DNA of 5,894 nucleotides from NCBI GenBank assembly GCA_023434535.1, contig JAEYSR010000086.1, positions 1 to 5,894 on the forward strand. Reading direction: 5' to 3'. The position numbers were made by a program, and so were the translations under genes. How positions within the stretch are numbered: the first letter of the stretch is position 1; every line of letters begins with the position of its first letter. Positions 5,834 through 5,894 of the stretch are shown one piece after another. This stretch comes from Actinomycetes bacterium. Its GTDB lineage: Bacteria; Actinomycetota; Acidimicrobiia; Acidimicrobiales; Microtrichaceae. A model generated the notes under the pieces. It was given only the letters and a program-made list of their open reading frames with translations, did not search any database and was not told the origin of the DNA.

Positions 5834-5894
5834 CGTAGGCATCGACCAGGTCGAGGTCGTCCGCACCCACGTCGGCTCCGGCGACCCACACCAC
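5826..5894 (-). CDS. scpA: C-terminus of segregation and condensation protein A (ScpA; 5' end beyond window)
   Basis: Only the last 22 codons before a TGA at 5828-5826 are in the window. They encode VVWVAGADVG followed by the acidic end DDLDLVDAYDG. The frame is open to the right edge. The acidic closing segment resembles what I recall of actinobacterial ScpA ends. The position directly before scpB, overlapping its probable ATG by 8 nt, strongly supports scpA, the kleisin subunit that bridges the SMC heads. The assignment rests mostly on context because so little protein is visible. Confidence 0.72.
   Translation of the reverse strand: MVWVAGADVGADDLDLVDAYDG

Noticed and set aside
4889..5866. 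ScpB starting at the GTG at 5866
   Set aside because: It would overlap scpA by 41 nt and add an 11-residue leader without ScpB character. The ATGs at 5833 or 5824 give the tight junction typical of this operon.
1..5894. Mobile elements, tRNA or rRNA genes, CRISPR arrays or a defence or other accessory system
   Set aside because: Coding sequence on the minus strand fills nearly the whole window. I saw no inverted-repeat ends, transposase motifs, regularly spaced repeats or cloverleaf-like segments, and composition looks uniform.

Overview
The window is a compact, very GC-rich stretch (roughly 70% by eye) in which every credible gene lies on the minus strand. The genes are packed with 4-8 nt overlaps or gaps of 10-61 nt, and most start with GTG. 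This style, the scpA-scpB-rluB-cmk core and an AroH-type chorismate mutase point to a high-GC actinobacterium. A lineage such as Acidimicrobiia is a plausible guess, but nothing here proves the class.

In transcription order (right to left), the window holds: the last 22 codons of scpA; scpB; rluB (a 23S rRNA pseudouridine synthase of the RsuA/RluB family); aroH (monofunctional chorismate mutase); tyrA (prephenate dehydrogenase with a C-terminal ACT domain); aroA (EPSP synthase); cmk (cytidylate kinase); and the first 167 codons of plsC (1-acylglycerol-3-phosphate acyltransferase), which runs off the left edge. Protein starts and stops are contiguous across the whole window, and I see no terminator or obvious internal promoter. 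The set reads as one polycistronic unit that begins to the right of the window and continues past the left edge.

Functionally it joins chromosome segregation (ScpA/ScpB with SMC), ribosome maturation (RluB), aromatic amino acid synthesis (AroA makes EPSP; AroH converts chorismate to prephenate; TyrA takes prephenate towards tyrosine), nucleotide supply (Cmk) and phospholipid synthesis (PlsC). The aromatic block sits between rluB and cmk, which are direct neighbours in mycobacteria. Chorismate synthase, the step between AroA and AroH, is not in the window.

All main genes are recognisable housekeeping genes, and I found no undescribed system. The points most worth a second look are small: a 22-codon ORF that exactly bridges cmk and plsC through two ATGA junctions; an 8-residue tandem repeat in the acidic tail of ScpB; acidic VDE-rich repeats at the ScpB N-terminus; and the unusual composite gene order.
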